From the NCBI GenBank assembly GCA_015658965.1, contig DQNX01000090.1, forward strand, positions 1-16,206: a stretch of 16,206 nucleotides of DNA, in the 5' to 3' direction. This document shows, piece after piece, positions 5,341-13,084 of the stretch (positions are counted from its first letter, which is position 1; each line of letters opens with the position of its first letter). The notes under the pieces were generated by a model, which was given only the letters and a program-made list of their open reading frames with translations, did not search any database and was not told the origin of the DNA. The position numbers and the translations under genes were made by a program. The stretch is from Gammaproteobacteria bacterium. GTDB lineage: Bacteria; Pseudomonadota; Gammaproteobacteria; PS1; Pseudothioglobaceae.

Positions 5341-7989
5341 CTACACTGTCATCGGGTTTGGCTTGTTTGTATTTATACCGTATTTTTCAATCGCTTGTGC
5401 AACAACTGACTTATCCATTTCACCCTCATCAACCAAAGCCTTAAGTGCGGCAAGTGTAATATAATTTGCATCGACCTCAAAGAAATCTCTAAGTGCTGCG
5501 CGTGAATCAGAACGACCGAAGCCATCTGTGCCTAGCACTTCATAACGACCTGGAATGTATTTACGCACTTGCTCAGCGTAGTTTCGCATGTAATCTGTGG
5601 TAGCAATCACCGGGCCTTTTGCATCTGCCAAGCACTGAGAAATATAAGGCACCTTTGGTGTGTCCGTACTAAAACGATTAATGCGATCAATGGCTTGTGC
5701 TTCACGTGTCAGCTCATTAAAACTGGTGACTGACCAGACATTTGATTTCACGTCCCAATCGTCTGCTAGCATTTGTGCGGCTTTTTCAACCTCTCTAAGG
5801 ATTGTGCCACAACCCATGAGTTGCACTTGCTTGTCGCCAGTGCCTACTTCTTTGAGTGGGTAAATGCCTTTGATAATCCCTTCCTCTGTACCTGCTGGCA
5901 TTTCTGGATGTGCGTAAAGCTCGTTCATGGTGGTTATGTAATAGAAGATATTTTCGTGCGCTTCATACATTCTGTAAATACCACTTCTAATAATAACAGC
6001 CAACTCATAAGCGTAAGTTGGGTCATAAGAAATACAATTTGGAATGGTATTGGCTACTAAGTGCGAATCACCATCTTGGTGTTGTAAGCCCTCACCATTT
6101 AGCGTTGTACGCCCTGCTGTACCACCGATTAAGAAGCCTTTGGCTTGCATATCACCCGCCGCCCAAGCCAAATCACCCACGCGCTGAAAACCAAACTTCG
6201 AGTAATAAATGTAGAACGGAATCATGGTGGTATTGTGCGTTGCATACGAAGTTGCCGCTGCAATCCAATCAGAGATTGCACCTGCCTCATTAATACCTTC
6301 TTGCAGTACTTGGCCTTTTTTATCTTCCTTATACCACATGACTTTATCAGAATCTTCTGGCTGATAAAGCTGGCCTGAAGCTGAGTAGATACCCAACTGC
6401 CTAAATAAACCTTCCATACCAAACGTACGCGCTTCATCAGGAATGATTGGCACCACTTTAGGACCGAGTTGCTTATCACGCACCAATAAGGTCATAATGC
6501 GGTTAAGCGCCATAGTAGTTGACATTTCACGATCACCACTGGATTGCAGTAAGGCTTTAAACACATCAAGCTCTGGCGCTTTTAAATCTTCCAACTCAAA
6601 CGAACGAACCGGTACTGAACCACCCAACTTCTCTCGCTGGGCATTCATGTAAATCATTTCTTCACTGTCTTGCGCTGGCTTATAAAAATTCAATTCATTA
6701 ATATCGTCTTCAGTCACTGGCATATTAAAGCGCTTGGCAAACTTCTCAACTTGCTCAAGGCCGAGCTTCTTTTGCGAGTGCGTGGTATTTTGCCCTTCAC
6801 CGGCCTCACCCATGCCATAACCTTTAACCGTTTTAGCCAAAATAACCGTTGGCTTATCGCTACAATCTTTAGCGGCTTGATAGGCTTGGAAGACTTTATG
6901 AGCATCATGACCACCACGATTGAGATGGTAAATTTCATCATCACTCATGTGTTCAACCATGGCGAGTAATTCAGGGTATTTACCAAAGAAATGCTTGCGA
7001 ACATAAGCACCATCTTTAGCTTTATAAGCTTGATACTCTCCATCCACCACCTCTTCCATGCGCTTTCTTAATAAGCCGTTGGTATCTTTGGCAAGTAGTT
7101 CGTCCCATTTACCACCCCAAATCACTTTAATCACATTCCAGCCTGCGCCACGGAACATGCCTTCAAGCTCTTGGATAATCTTACCATTACCGCGTACAGG
7201 GCCATCAAGACGCTGCAAGTTGCAGTTAATTATAAATACCAAGTTGTCTAACTTTTCACGGCCCGCCATTGAAATAGCACCGAGAGATTCTGGCTCGTCA
7301 GTTTCACCATCGCCTAAATACGCCCAAACCGTACGTTTATCCGTTTGTTTGATTTCACGATGATGCAAGTACTTCATAAAGCGCGCTTGATAAATCGCCA
7401 TGATTGGGCCCAAGCCCATTGACACTGTTGGGAATTGCCAAAAATCTGGCATTAACCATGGATGTGGGTATGAGCTTAAGCCATCTTTGCCTGCCTCTTG
7501 GCGGAACAATAACATTTGCGCCTCGGTAATCCGCCCCTCTAAAAAAGCACGGGAGTAAATACCCGGTGAAATATGACCTTGGAAGAAAATTAGATCGGCG
7601 CCTTGATCCGCATCAGGGCCACGATAAAAATGATTAAAGGCGACTTCATACAAGGTTGCACTTGAGGCAAACGAGGCGATATGCCCACCTAATTCATAAG
7701 GCAACTGGTTGGCCTTAACCACCATCACCATCGCATTCCAACGAACAATGGCTGAAATTTTATCTTCAATTTCAGCGTTAATGCTTGTCTCGACTTCCTT
7801 GTCTAAACCAATACTGTTAAGATAAGCTGTATGCACACCGGCTGGCAAGTCCATACCTTCGTTATGTGCCATATCCATTAGCTGATTTAATAAGAATTTT
7901 GCACGATCATCACCTTCAACTTTGGCAACGGATTTAAAGGCTTCTAGCCATTCTTTGGTTTCTAACGGATCAATATCTTGAGTTGCCAT
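5341..7989 (-). CDS. aceE: Pyruvate dehydrogenase E1 component, homodimeric type
   Basis: This 882-residue thiamine-diphosphate enzyme (E. coli AceE is 887) decarboxylates pyruvate and acetylates the lipoyl groups of E2 (AceF), feeding acetyl-CoA to the TCA cycle and biosynthesis. The ThDP/Mg motif runs from GDGET (226-230) to NCNLQRLDGPVRGN (255-268). GGHIASFAS (101-109) and HISPGIYSRAFLEGR (139-153) are active-site segments. The Glu that activates the cofactor is Glu519 in DEARTFGMEGLFRQ. The mobile-loop histidine region is NRGGHDAHKVFQAYQAA. The frame is full length with no gap. aceF and lpd, which normally follow, are replaced here by a hopJ-family gene. No strong Shine-Dalgarno site precedes ATG 7989. 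The 63-bp upstream gap carries a near-perfect 16-bp palindrome, while no PdhR-type site is seen. Confidence 0.97.
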   Translation of the reverse strand: MATQDIDPLETKEWLEAFKSVAKVEGDDRAKFLLNQLMDMAHNEGMDLPAGVHTAYLNSIGLDKEVETSINAEIEDKISAIVRWNAMVMVVKANQLPYELGGHIASFASSATLYEVAFNHFYRGPDADQGADLIFFQGHISPGIYSRAFLEGRITEAQMLLFRQEAGKDGLSSYPHPWLMPDFWQFPTVSMGLGPIMAIYQARFMKYLHHREIKQTDKRTVWAYLGDGETDEPESLGAISMAGREKLDNLVFIINCNLQRLDGPVRGNGKIIQELEGMFRGAGWNVIKVIWGGKWDELLAKDTNGLLRKRMEEVVDGEYQAYKAKDGAYVRKHFFGKYPELLAMVEHMSDDEIYHLNRGGHDAHKVFQAYQAAKDCSDKPTVILAKTVKGYGMGEAGEGQNTTHSQKKLGLEQVEKFAKRFNMPVTEDDINELNFYKPAQDSEEMIYMNAQREKLGGSVPVRSFELEDLKAPELDVFKALLQSSGDREMSTTMALNRIMTLLVRDKQLGPKVVPIIPDEARTFGMEGLFRQLGIYSASGQLYQPEDSDKVMWYKEDKKGQVLQEGINEAGAISDWIAAATSYATHNTTMIPFYIYYSKFGFQRVGDLAWAAGDMQAKGFLIGGTAGRTTLNGEGLQHQDGDSHLVANTIPNCISYDPTYAYELAVIIRSGIYRMYEAHENIFYYITTMNELYAHPEMPAGTEEGIIKGIYPLKEVGTGDKQVQLMGCGTILREVEKAAQMLADDWDVKSNVWSVTSFNELTREAQAIDRINRFSTDTPKVPYISQCLADAKGPVIATTDYMRNYAEQVRKYIPGRYEVLGTDGFGRSDSRAALRDFFEVDANYITLAALKALVDEGEMDKSVVAQAIEKYGINTNKPNPMTV

Positions 7990-8033
7990 AATAAACGGTA
8001 TTTGTTTGTGAAAAATGAATTGATTATCCCAAA

Positions 8034-8049
8034 TTTAGAGCGCTTTAAA
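8034..8049. promoter_or_regulatory. Near-perfect 16-bp palindrome upstream of aceE
   Basis: TTTAGAGCGCTTTAAA differs from its own reverse complement at a single symmetric pair. It lies 45 nt before the aceE start in the rseC-aceE gap. On the minus strand a GATAAT lies between it and aceE as a possible -10. It may be a repressor or activator site for aceE; no known consensus is matched. Confidence 0.25.
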
Positions 8050-8052
8050 AGC

Positions 8053-8430
8053 CTACTTTACAAAATATTTCGTTAGCAAAAGTGCGCCAATAAAACCCAT
8101 AATTCCAAAGCTAATTTGCCACAACTCTGTTACAGGAAACAAACTCATACCAATATAACTGCCCACGAACAATGCTAAGATTGGAAAGATATACAACATA
8201 AAAGCACGTGAAAACAATTCAGATGATGAAATCTCTAAAGTAACAAAATCACCCACGGCCACCCCATTTTGCAGTGGCTTATTAAACACAGAATAATGAT
8301 CAAAGTAGTTGGCCAATATACCCGTACCACAGCCACTACTGGCCGAGCAGCTGTGGCAACCACCAGAGCGATCAACCTTCAGTGTCATTGTTTTATTTTC
8401 AAGTGCAATTACTTCAAACTGTTCTTTCAT
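8053..8430 (-). CDS. rseC: RseC/SoxR-reducing system family membrane protein
   Basis: This is a short inner-membrane protein with an N-terminal Cys cluster CHSCSASSGCG (Cys25, Cys28, Cys34), a small beta domain, and two membrane helices (about 76-95 and 103-121). This is the RseC layout, though at ~125 residues it lacks the C-terminal tail of the 159-residue E. coli protein. In E. coli, RseC works with the Rsx complex to keep the SoxR iron-sulfur cluster reduced; no rsx, soxR or rpoE gene is nearby. I chose ATG 8430. AAAGG stands 8 nt before it, and MKEQFEVIAL aligns with the E. coli start MIKEWATVV. The longer frame from ATG 8451 adds seven residues but has no ribosome site. It is upstream of aceE on the same strand (63-nt gap) and divergent from algC. 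Confidence 0.85.
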   Translation of the reverse strand: MKEQFEVIALENKTMTLKVDRSGGCHSCSASSGCGTGILANYFDHYSVFNKPLQNGVAVGDFVTLEISSSELFSRAFMLYIFPILALFVGSYIGMSLFPVTELWQISFGIMGFIGALLLTKYFVK

Positions 8431-8505
8431 CAACTTGGCCTTTGTGTCCATTCCGCAAGGAAGTATAAGTAAAATAAACCTTTTATTTAATTCTATTTTA
8501 TCATC

Positions 8506-9879
8506 ATGACCATTTCACAATCAATCTTTAAGGCTTATGATATCCGCGGTATTGTTGAGAACGAACTCACCCCAGAATTTGTCAAACTCATTGGGCTTGC
8601 GATTGGCAGTGAATCAATCGCCAAAGGCGAGCGCGGCATTGTGGTGGGTCGTGATGGTCGCCTCAGTGGATTAACGCTAATGGATGCGCTCAAATCCGGC
8701 CTCAAAGCCAGCGGTTGCCATATTGTGGATATCGGCATGGTACCAACGCCTTTGGTGTATTACGGCACCTACACCAAAGCCGCCACCTCTGGCGTCATGA
8801 TTACCGGTTCTCACAATCCGCCAGAATACAACGGCTTTAAAATTATGATTGCCGGTGAAACCCTTTCGGGCGAGCGCATTCAAGCACTGTATCAGCGTAT
8901 TATTAATAACGACTTTAACACCGGCCACGGTACCTCTACCCGAGTTGATATCGAACAAGACTACATTGACCGCATCAAATCTGACATCAAACTCAGTAAG
9001 CCACTGCATATCGTGGTGGATTGCGGCAATGGTGTGGCGGGCAACATCGCGCCCAAATTGTTCGAACAACTCGGCGCCAAAGTCACCAAACTATTTTGCC
9101 TAATTGATGGCAATTTCCCCAATCATCACCCCGATCCTTCTAAACTTCACAACCTTGAAGACATCATCAAAGAAGTGCTTGATACCGGTGCAGACATGGG
9201 TTTTGCCTTTGATGGCGATGGCGACAGACTCGGCCTGATTGACAATAAAGGCAATGTTATTTGGGCAGATCGTCAAATGATTTTATACTCGCGAGACATC
9301 TTAAGTCGCAATCCAGGTGCCAAAATTGTGTTTGACGTTAAGTGCTCATCCCTACTTCCAAAAGACATTAGTGAACATGGCGGCGAGCCAATCATGTCGC
9401 GTACCGGCCACAGCTTTATCAAAGCCAAACTCAAACAAACGAATGCTGCGCTTGGCGGCGAAATGAGTGGCCATATTTTCTTTAAAGAGCGCTGGTTTGG
9501 CTTTGATGATGCACTCTACACTGGCGCACGATTATTAGAAATTATCTCAAAAACTGATCAAACTTGCGAGCAAGTATTTGCCAATCTTCCAGATAGCATT
9601 AACACCCCAGAAATCAACATTCATTTCGATGCGCAAGGTCAGCAATTTGAAGCCATGGACAAACTGGCTACAAACGTTAGTTTTGAAGGTGCTGAAATTA
9701 CCCTAATTGACGGCGTTAGAGTGGATTATCCCAACGGCTGGGGCTTGGTTCGCCCTTCCAACACCACGCCGTGCTTGGTACTGCGTTTTGAGGCCGATAC
9801 CCAAAAAACCCTGGAACAAATTCAAGAAAAATTCAGAATTTGGCTAACGGCAAATCAGATTTCCACCGCTGATTTCTAA
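8506..9879 (+). CDS. algC: Phosphomannomutase/phosphoglucomutase (AlgC/ManB type)
   Basis: This 457-residue alpha-D-phosphohexomutase (P. aeruginosa AlgC is 463) interconverts hexose 6- and 1-phosphates for surface polysaccharide and sugar-nucleotide synthesis. All four active-site elements are present. The phosphoserine loop TGSHNPP has Ser102; the Mg loop is DGDGDR (236-241); the sugar-binding loop is GGEMSGH (317-323); the phosphate-binding loop is RPSNTTP (416-422). Domain order and spacing are normal. No Shine-Dalgarno site is visible; the 55 bp before the start are very AT-rich and shared with divergent rseC. The gene is notably richer in G+C than its neighbours: 34-36 of 60 in several 60-nt lines I counted, against 20-27 in lines from flanking genes. 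It ends in a convergent gap holding several hairpins. Confidence 0.95.
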   Translation: MTISQSIFKAYDIRGIVENELTPEFVKLIGLAIGSESIAKGERGIVVGRDGRLSGLTLMDALKSGLKASGCHIVDIGMVPTPLVYYGTYTKAATSGVMITGSHNPPEYNGFKIMIAGETLSGERIQALYQRIINNDFNTGHGTSTRVDIEQDYIDRIKSDIKLSKPLHIVVDCGNGVAGNIAPKLFEQLGAKVTKLFCLIDGNFPNHHPDPSKLHNLEDIIKEVLDTGADMGFAFDGDGDRLGLIDNKGNVIWADRQMILYSRDILSRNPGAKIVFDVKCSSLLPKDISEHGGEPIMSRTGHSFIKAKLKQTNAALGGEMSGHIFFKERWFGFDDALYTGARLLEIISKTDQTCEQVFANLPDSINTPEINIHFDAQGQQFEAMDKLATNVSFEGAEITLIDGVRVDYPNGWGLVRPSNTTPCLVLRFEADTQKTLEQIQEKFRIWLTANQISTADF

Positions 9880-9904
9880 TTCTCATTATTTCCGAATTTT
9901 TTTT

Positions 9905-9933
9905 CAATGTAACAGGCAAAGCCTATTACATTG
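9905..9933. repeat. Strong hairpin 3' of algC
   Basis: CAATGTAACAGGC (9905-9917) pairs with GCCTATTACATTG (9921-9933) around a 3-nt AAA loop, giving 12 of 13 pairs with one C/A mismatch. It begins 26 nt after the algC stop. A run of eight T lies just before it rather than after, so it is not a standard intrinsic terminator for algC. It may protect the 3' end of the message or help Rho-dependent ending. Confidence 0.55.
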
Positions 9934-9975
9934 GTGAATTTAGTAAAAAATGACTAAAAATCACTTGTTTTTGAT

Positions 9976-9993
9976 TCTAAATAGCTATTTAGA
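9976..9993. repeat. Perfect 18-bp palindrome in the algC/rluA-family gap
   Basis: TCTAAATAGCTATTTAGA equals its own reverse complement over all 18 bp, with no spacer. Being uninterrupted, it looks more like a protein-binding dyad than an RNA hairpin. No gene start lies near, since both flanking genes end here. Confidence 0.45.
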
Positions 9994-10099
9994 CCCAAGA
10001 AAGACATAGATTTAACGCCAAATCGGATGTTTTTCAGCCCATTCGCACCCTGCAAGAGGGTACAAGTAAAATTTCGAAACTTTATCAAGCCTTTATTGG
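9994..10099. other. Rest of the convergent gap after algC, no gene seen
   Basis: No reading frame with a ribosome site was found. Two more dyads are present: ACCCT-GCAAG-AGGGT (10047-10061), and AAAATTTCGAAACTTT (10068-10083), a palindrome with one symmetric mismatch 17 nt from the stop of the minus-strand gene. Neither is followed by a T-run in the direction that would make it a clear terminator. Confidence 0.4.
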
Positions 10100-10990
10100 T
10101 TAATAAAAAATTTCATCCGCCATTTTTGAGGCGATACTGTATTGAACGTCTTGATAGGTGAAAGATAATCGATTAGCGTGAAGCATAAGACGGGGTGCGC
10201 CTGTCAATTCAATGCGCTGCAGCTTGGATAGGGTTTTACATAAATAATCATTAGCGATTGTTTCGCTGACGCCGTAAATGGGGTCGCCCAAAATGCTGTG
10301 ACCGATTGAATCAAGATGTACTCTGATTTGATGCTGACGGCCGGTAATGGGTGTGGCTTTAACCAAGGTTGTATTGTTTTTTTGATTGAATTTTATCGGC
10401 TCAATGTGGGTTGTTGATGCCTTACCCTGCTCATCCTCACACATCATCTTTACAGCAATTTTGCTGTGGGCTTTTGCGATAGGCCTATCAATGGTGATAT
10501 TATTAGAAATTTCGCCCTTAACCACTGCTAAATACTCTTTGCTGTAAGCTTTTTTTTCAAATAGGGTTTTTAGCTGGCGACTGACGGCTTTGTTTTTGCC
10601 GACCAACACTAAGCCGGAAGTTTCGGCATCTATTCGATGTGCGAGACTCGCATCAATGCCAAAATGGTATCTGACCTCATCCAGCAGGCAATATTCGGTA
10701 TCTTTTCGAGTGGGGTGCACCATAATGCCAGAAGGCTTGTCAAATACAGCAAAATCTAACACCTCGAAAATAGGCTTCAAACCTCGGGTATGGCCTTCAA
10801 ATACGGCTATTTGAATAAACGCTCCGTCAACAATATGGCCATTATTTAATGGCTGATGTTGATCGTTAAATACGCGTTTTTTAGACAGTAATTTTTGTGA
10901 TAATGAGAGTGATAATCCAGCTTCATTGATTAAAAAATGCTGGATTTTTTGCCCTTGAATGGCGTTGAATTTTTTGAATACAAAGGGCAT
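10100..10990 (-). CDS. RluA-family rRNA pseudouridine synthase (RluC/RluD-like)
   Basis: This is a 296-residue protein. It has an N-terminal S4-like RNA-binding domain (about 10-65, KIQHFLINEAGLSLSLSQKLLSKKRVF) and an RluA catalytic domain (about 75-290). The catalytic Asp121 lies in LAHRIDAETSGLVLVGKN. KEYLAVVKG, TGRQHQIRVHLDSIGHSILGDPIYG and PRLMLHANRLSF are the other family motifs. Such enzymes convert chosen uridines of 23S rRNA to pseudouridine. Having S4 plus RluA domains puts it with RluC/RluD rather than the short RluA, but the target site cannot be decided. It lies 22 bp after the mgtE stop and is probably the last gene of hpf-mgtE-rlu. No Shine-Dalgarno site precedes ATG 10990; instead there is a T9 run (11009-11001, minus strand). 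Confidence 0.92.
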   Translation of the reverse strand: MPFVFKKFNAIQGQKIQHFLINEAGLSLSLSQKLLSKKRVFNDQHQPLNNGHIVDGAFIQIAVFEGHTRGLKPIFEVLDFAVFDKPSGIMVHPTRKDTEYCLLDEVRYHFGIDASLAHRIDAETSGLVLVGKNKAVSRQLKTLFEKKAYSKEYLAVVKGEISNNITIDRPIAKAHSKIAVKMMCEDEQGKASTTHIEPIKFNQKNNTTLVKATPITGRQHQIRVHLDSIGHSILGDPIYGVSETIANDYLCKTLSKLQRIELTGAPRLMLHANRLSFTYQDVQYSIASKMADEIFY

Positions 10991-11012
10991 AATTTAAGTT
11001 AAAAAAAAACGC

Positions 11013-12365
11013 TTAAATAACCATTGATGCCATGCCTAAAAAAGCCACAAAACCGATAACATCAGTGATAGTGGTCAAAATTACGCCGCCTGCTAAGGCA
11101 GGATCGATTTTGAATTTAATCAGTAGTGACGGTAGAAATGCGCCCGAGAAAGCGGCAAATATCAAATTGACAATAATCGCCAAAGCAATCACCAAGCTTA
11201 ACAGCAGATCGGCAAACCATAGGTAAGTTGCCACGCCAATCACCACCGACCAAAGCATGCCGTTTAGAAAGCCAATTGCTACTTCTTTGTTCATTAAAAC
11301 TTTAAGGTTTGAATGCGTTACCCTTCCGGTGGCAATACCGCGGGTAACCAAAATAAGGGTTTGTGTGCCGGCAATACCACCCATGGATGCCACCACTGGC
11401 ATTAAAATTGCCAGAGCGATTCGTTCTTGCAAAGTAGCCTCAAACAGTCCGATAAAAAATACCGCAATAAACACCGTGATCAGATTAACGCCAAGCCAAA
11501 CACTTCGACGCTTAGAACTTTGCATTACCGGTGCAAACACATCTTCTTCTTCATCCAAGCCCGCCATTGACATCACCGAGTGTTCGGCTTCATCACGGAT
11601 AACATCCACCACATCGTCAATGGTAATTCGGCCAATTAACTGGTTATCTTCATCGATCACTGGGGCAGAAATTAGATTGCGCTGTTCAAACAAATGTGCC
11701 ACTTCCTTTTCAGGCATATTTGCAGAAATCGGTTTTAGCGTTTTGTTAATCAGTGGGCCAATATTTTGCTCAGCTTCGTTGGTTAACAAAGTAGAAATAT
11801 GAATCGAACCTATGTATTTATAAGATCGATCAACCACAAACACCTTGTCGGTATCATTCGGCATTTTTTTCAATAAACGTAAATAACGGATAACGGTGCG
11901 TACATTGACATCATCACGTACGGTGATAATGTCAATGTTCATCAAACCACCTGCAGAATCTTCTGGATAAGACAAAACATGTTTAAGGTTATCTCGATGC
12001 TTATGATCCAGGGTTAGTAATAAATTATGTAGCGCCGACTCAGGTAAATTAGGCACAATATCTGCTAAGTCATCCATATCTAGGCCTTCAGCAGCCGTTA
12101 CAATGGCATCAACATCCATTTCACTTAAGAGTTGAGACTGGACATCTTCACTTAGATCTTTAAGAATATCACCTTGTGTATCTACATCAATATTAAACCA
12201 AAGCTGCATTCTACCCTTGGGCGGGATAGCTTCTAATAGACGAGCAATTTCAGCCGAGTGTAGTCCGGCAAGTTGAGCGGTGGCCTCTTCATACAAAGAT
12301 GCCTCCAAAGATGTCATTAATCTTTGGAGGCAAGCTTCGAAAGAAGTATTTTCAACTTCTGACAT
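11013..12365 (-). CDS. mgtE: MgtE-family magnesium transporter
   Basis: This 450-residue inner-membrane Mg2+ channel has the classical layout. An N-terminal helical superfamily domain (about 15-125) reads LHSAEIARLLEAIPPKGRMQLW and DMDDLADIVPNLPESA. Two CBS domains follow (about 130-255, PEDSAGGLMN and APVIDEDNQLIGRITIDDVVDVI), which sense cytoplasmic Mg2+ in the family. A plug/linker with an acidic stretch (LDEEEDVFAP) leads to five membrane helices (about 285-450). The conserved pore Asp is Asp435 in TTITDVIGFVAFLG. The frame is complete. It follows hpf with a 54-nt gap containing a hairpin. AAAGGA, 13 nt before ATG 12365, is a poorly spaced ribosome site. I see no M-box-like Mg riboswitch; the gap is far too short. 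Confidence 0.96.
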   Translation of the reverse strand: MSEVENTSFEACLQRLMTSLEASLYEEATAQLAGLHSAEIARLLEAIPPKGRMQLWFNIDVDTQGDILKDLSEDVQSQLLSEMDVDAIVTAAEGLDMDDLADIVPNLPESALHNLLLTLDHKHRDNLKHVLSYPEDSAGGLMNIDIITVRDDVNVRTVIRYLRLLKKMPNDTDKVFVVDRSYKYIGSIHISTLLTNEAEQNIGPLINKTLKPISANMPEKEVAHLFEQRNLISAPVIDEDNQLIGRITIDDVVDVIRDEAEHSVMSMAGLDEEEDVFAPVMQSSKRRSVWLGVNLITVFIAVFFIGLFEATLQERIALAILMPVVASMGGIAGTQTLILVTRGIATGRVTHSNLKVLMNKEVAIGFLNGMLWSVVIGVATYLWFADLLLSLVIALAIIVNLIFAAFSGAFLPSLLIKFKIDPALAGGVILTTITDVIGFVAFLGMASMVI

Positions 12366-12387
12366 TGAATTAATGTTCCTTTATAGT

Positions 12388-12411
12388 CAACTCAGTTATC
12401 ACCCTGAGTTG
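12388..12411. repeat. 8-bp hairpin between hpf and mgtE
   Basis: CAACTCAG (12388-12395) and CTGAGTTG (12404-12411) are exact complements around an 8-nt loop. On the minus strand the hairpin starts 8 nt after the hpf stop and ends 22 nt before the mgtE ATG, without a following T-run. It may mark a processing or attenuation point between the two genes. It is followed by the palindrome GGTCGACC (12411-12418). Confidence 0.45.
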
Positions 12412-12419
12412 GTCGACCC

Positions 12420-12716
12420 TTAGTTTTTTCTATGATTGCTTAATTTTTCTTTGTGCTTTTTAATTTGTGAATCCAGTTTATTAACCATTTGGTCAATCGA
12501 TGTGTACATATTGTCACTTTCTGCTTTAGCAAATAAATCTGCCCCACTGACATGAATGGTTGCTTCGGCTTTTTGCACGTCCTTTGCAACTTCGAGAATC
12601 ATATTGATGTTAATCAAATGATCAAAGTGGTGTTTAATTTTAGAAAATTTTTCAGTAGAATGTCGCTTGATTGCCTCGGTAACATCGAGATGGTGGCCAG
12701 AAATACTTAATTGCAT
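12420..12716 (-). CDS. hpf: Ribosome hibernation promoting factor, short form
   Basis: This is a 98-residue protein of the HPF/RaiA (YfiA) family, the size of short HPF. It has the beta-alpha-beta-beta-beta-alpha fold: MQLSISGHHLDVTEAIKRHSTEKFSKIKHHFD at the N-terminus, strands NINMILEVAKD and AEATIHVSGADLFAKAES, and the last helix DNMYTSIDQMVNKLDSQIKKHKEKLSNHRKN with its basic end. It binds the 30S decoding site and pairs 70S ribosomes into inactive 100S dimers under starvation. AAGGAGA just before ATG 12716 supports the start. In enterics hpf follows rpoN; here it stands first in a probable hpf-mgtE-rlu operon. A weak promoter (TTGCAA 12781-12776, 17 nt, CACAAT 12758-12753, minus strand) may serve it. 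Confidence 0.94.
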   Translation of the reverse strand: MQLSISGHHLDVTEAIKRHSTEKFSKIKHHFDHLININMILEVAKDVQKAEATIHVSGADLFAKAESDNMYTSIDQMVNKLDSQIKKHKEKLSNHRKN

Positions 12717-12836
12717 AGACTCTCCTTATCAGGTTAGAAAATATTCAATTTAATTGTGCCACAAATTCAAATAAATTGCAAAGTATTTGTTGCTGTTATT
12801 GGTAAATAATAAACACCGCAAAGCTTGATTTGAGGT

Positions 12837-12842
12837 TATAAT
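12837..12842 (+). promoter_or_regulatory. Candidate -10 box of the 67-codon gene
   Basis: A consensus TATAAT stands 38 nt before the ATG of the small gene, in a 164-bp AT-rich gap between divergent hpf and this gene. No good -35 hexamer lies 16-18 nt upstream. A second possibility is TATACT at 12851-12856 with TTGAGG at 12830-12835, spaced 15 nt. Confidence 0.35.
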
Positions 12843-12880
12843 TATTTCTTTATACTTATTCTAAAATTTAGGAGATAAAC

Positions 12881-13084
12881 ATGGACGCAGTCAGTAAAGA
12901 ATCTAATGAATTAAGCGCTAAAAGAATCGCATTACAAAACACATTTAAAGCCCACACAGATGCAAACGGTTTTTCTTATGAGGAGTGGGTCAATCCACCC
13001 GCAGGTTCTTTTTATGAAGGCTATAAGAAAACTTTAGCTGAAATCGACAGCCAAATGGCACCGCCTTTACAATACCAATCATAA
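12881..13084 (+). CDS. Small protein of unknown function (67 aa)
   Basis: I do not recognise this protein. It has 67 residues, starts MDAVSKESNELSAKRIALQN and is soluble, with no signal peptide, membrane helix or cysteine. Residues 1-24 are likely one amphipathic helix. A conserved-looking centre follows, GFSYEEWVNPPAGSFYEGYKKTLAEID (30-56), rich in aromatic residues and Pro-Pro. The tail is Pro/Gln-rich (MAPPLQYQS). The evidence that it is a real gene is strong: AGGAG 7 nt before ATG 12881, a consensus TATAAT upstream, and a stop-codon hairpin plus a perfect terminator directly after. It therefore appears to be a single-gene transcript between divergent hpf and argD. Partners or pathway cannot be inferred. 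Confidence 0.85.
   Translation: MDAVSKESNELSAKRIALQNTFKAHTDANGFSYEEWVNPPAGSFYEGYKKTLAEIDSQMAPPLQYQS

Noticed and set aside
8677..9069. 130-codon minus-strand frame inside algC
   Set aside because: It is a shadow of a complete AlgC frame, favoured by the higher GC there.
11001..11009. A9/T9 run before the rluA-family start as a phase-variation tract
   Set aside because: It lies between genes, not in a coding frame or a clear promoter spacer, and a run of nine is common in AT-rich DNA.
11257..11802. 181-codon plus-strand frame antisense to mgtE
   Set aside because: It lies wholly inside a well-supported mgtE gene, has no ribosome site and shows low-complexity Ser/Thr/Ile content typical of a shadow frame.
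12366..12419. Magnesium riboswitch (M-box) ahead of mgtE
   Set aside because: The gap is 54 nt with one simple hairpin; an M-box needs a far longer structured leader.
12753..12768. Sigma-54-like promoter (TGGCAC ... TTGAA) on the minus strand ahead of hpf
   Set aside because: The GG and the TTG block are 2 nt too far apart for a -24/-12 element, and the GC of the -12 part is missing.
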